Positions 12,082-12,340 of a stretch of DNA of 12,340 nucleotides are shown here, piece by piece. Under the pieces are notes generated by a model. That model saw only the letters and a program-made list of their open reading frames with translations. It was not told the DNA's origin and made no database searches. The stretch's first letter is position 1; each line of letters starts with the position of its first letter. Position numbers and translations under genes: made by a program. This DNA is from CAYSRM01 sp964475205. Lineage in GTDB: Bacteria > Verrucomicrobiota > Kiritimatiellia > UBA8416 > CAYSRM01. Where the stretch lies: contig CAYYVQ010000075.1 in NCBI GenBank assembly GCA_964475205.1, positions 1-12,340 on the forward strand. Reading direction: 5' to 3'.

Positions 12082-12285
12082 TTACTCCTGAAATCTTCTG
12101 TCAAAAAATGCGTTGTGCACAGTGGTTTTGTCTTCGAGTAAAACTACTCGCAAATATTTATCATTCGCTTCCTTAATCTTTTTCCATCTCCTGATCCGGC
12201 CGTCGGACTGAGTTTTCTCAACATCCGGAGCCAGCACGGTACTTTCAATCCATTCCATCTTAATGTCAGATCTGTCAGGCCGCAC
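12082..12285 (-). CDS. DUF4258-like protein, probably shortened at the N-terminus
   Basis: The 58-67 residue protein contains MEWIESTVLAPDVEKTQSDG, RIRRWKKIKEAN, then YLRVVLLEDKTTVHNAFFDR, the C-terminal two thirds of a DUF4258-type toxin (W-I-E-x-T-x-x-x-P-D, then R-V-V and H-N-A-F-F-D). Relatives usually have an additional 15-20 residues at the N-terminus with a conserved His. Upstream, the frame (QARVRPDRSDIK) continues that pattern but meets stops in the 20-bp repeat, so the start was likely lost at that junction. Two starts are possible: ATG at 12258 or GTG at 12285. It pairs with the DUF2283 gene downstream. No R' box was found ahead of it. Confidence 0.6.
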   Translation of the reverse strand: MRPDRSDIKMEWIESTVLAPDVEKTQSDGRIRRWKKIKEANDKYLRVVLLEDKTTVHNAFFDRRFQE

Positions 12286-12287
12286 CC

Positions 12288-12307
12288 TAGCCTGATCTAT
12301 TCATCAA
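12288..12307 (-). repeat. Copy 3 of the dispersed 20-bp motif, inverted
   Basis: TTGATGAATAGATCAGGCTA on the minus strand, where the DUF4258-like frame loses its N-terminus. With copy 2 it brackets the recognised cassette array (about 1860-12287). The remaining bases to 12340 are AT-rich and hold no recognisable gene. Confidence 0.65.
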
Positions 12308-12340
12308 CCCATAATTTTGGCAAAAATTCAATTAAAATAC

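Noticed and set aside
1..12340. CRISPR array
   Set aside because: The repeats present are dispersed or palindromic attC-type. No regularly spaced direct repeats with unique spacers and no cas genes are seen.

Overview
The window is best read as a stretch of an integron gene-cassette array (possibly a CALIN-type cluster, since no integron integrase is visible) running on the minus strand from about 12.3 kb down to about 1.86 kb. The evidence is internal. Between the genes lie 59-110 bp imperfect palindromes with the geometry of attC sites: an R'' box ending in AAC, often an AAG spacer, an L'' arm with one extrahelical base, a variable hairpin, an L' arm, a short spacer, and an R' box starting with GTT. 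For several genes the R' box at the start of the cassette is complementary to the R'' box at its end, as expected for cassettes integrated from circles.

Layout in reading order of the array (decreasing coordinate): a DUF4258-like/DUF2283 pair (12285-11879); a secreted BNR_4-type beta-propeller protein (11807-10455); an IS110-family element inserted inside that cassette's attC (about 8644-10449, transposase on +); a DinJ/YafQ toxin-antitoxin pair (8520-7994); an ORF-less cassette (7978-7722); a ribbon-helix-helix-like antitoxin with a RelE-like toxin (7533-7020); a type I sulfatase (6929-5526); a HigB/HigA pair, toxin first (5443-4900); a DKNYY-repeat lipoprotein (4813-3710); a truncated group II intron whose 5' end sits in the lipoprotein cassette's attC (3645-2923); a ParE-like toxin fused to the intron break (2922-2635); and a PIN-domain protein with a small partner (2522-1870).

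Left of 1860 the character changes. There is a + strand DUF4258/small antitoxin-like pair (158-693), two C-terminal remnants of RAYT-like (REP-associated tyrosine transposase) genes (823-984 and 1206-1661), REP-like GGTCTGACC units, a 37-bp inverted repeat, and copies of a 20-bp motif that recurs at the far right edge.

The organism cannot be named. The mix of many TA cassettes with a sulfatase and a BNR_4 protein, plus RAYT remnants, suits an environmental bacterium of moderate GC, for example from the PVC group, but this is a guess. In function the array combines several TA modules, which may stabilise the array, with cargo that could act on sulfated polysaccharide. Four first genes of TA cassettes have a -35/-10 pair placed so that transcription would begin at the start codon, suggesting leaderless, self-promoted cassettes. 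The sulfatase, lipoprotein and BNR genes start 2-12 bp after the recombination point and have no visible promoter of their own.
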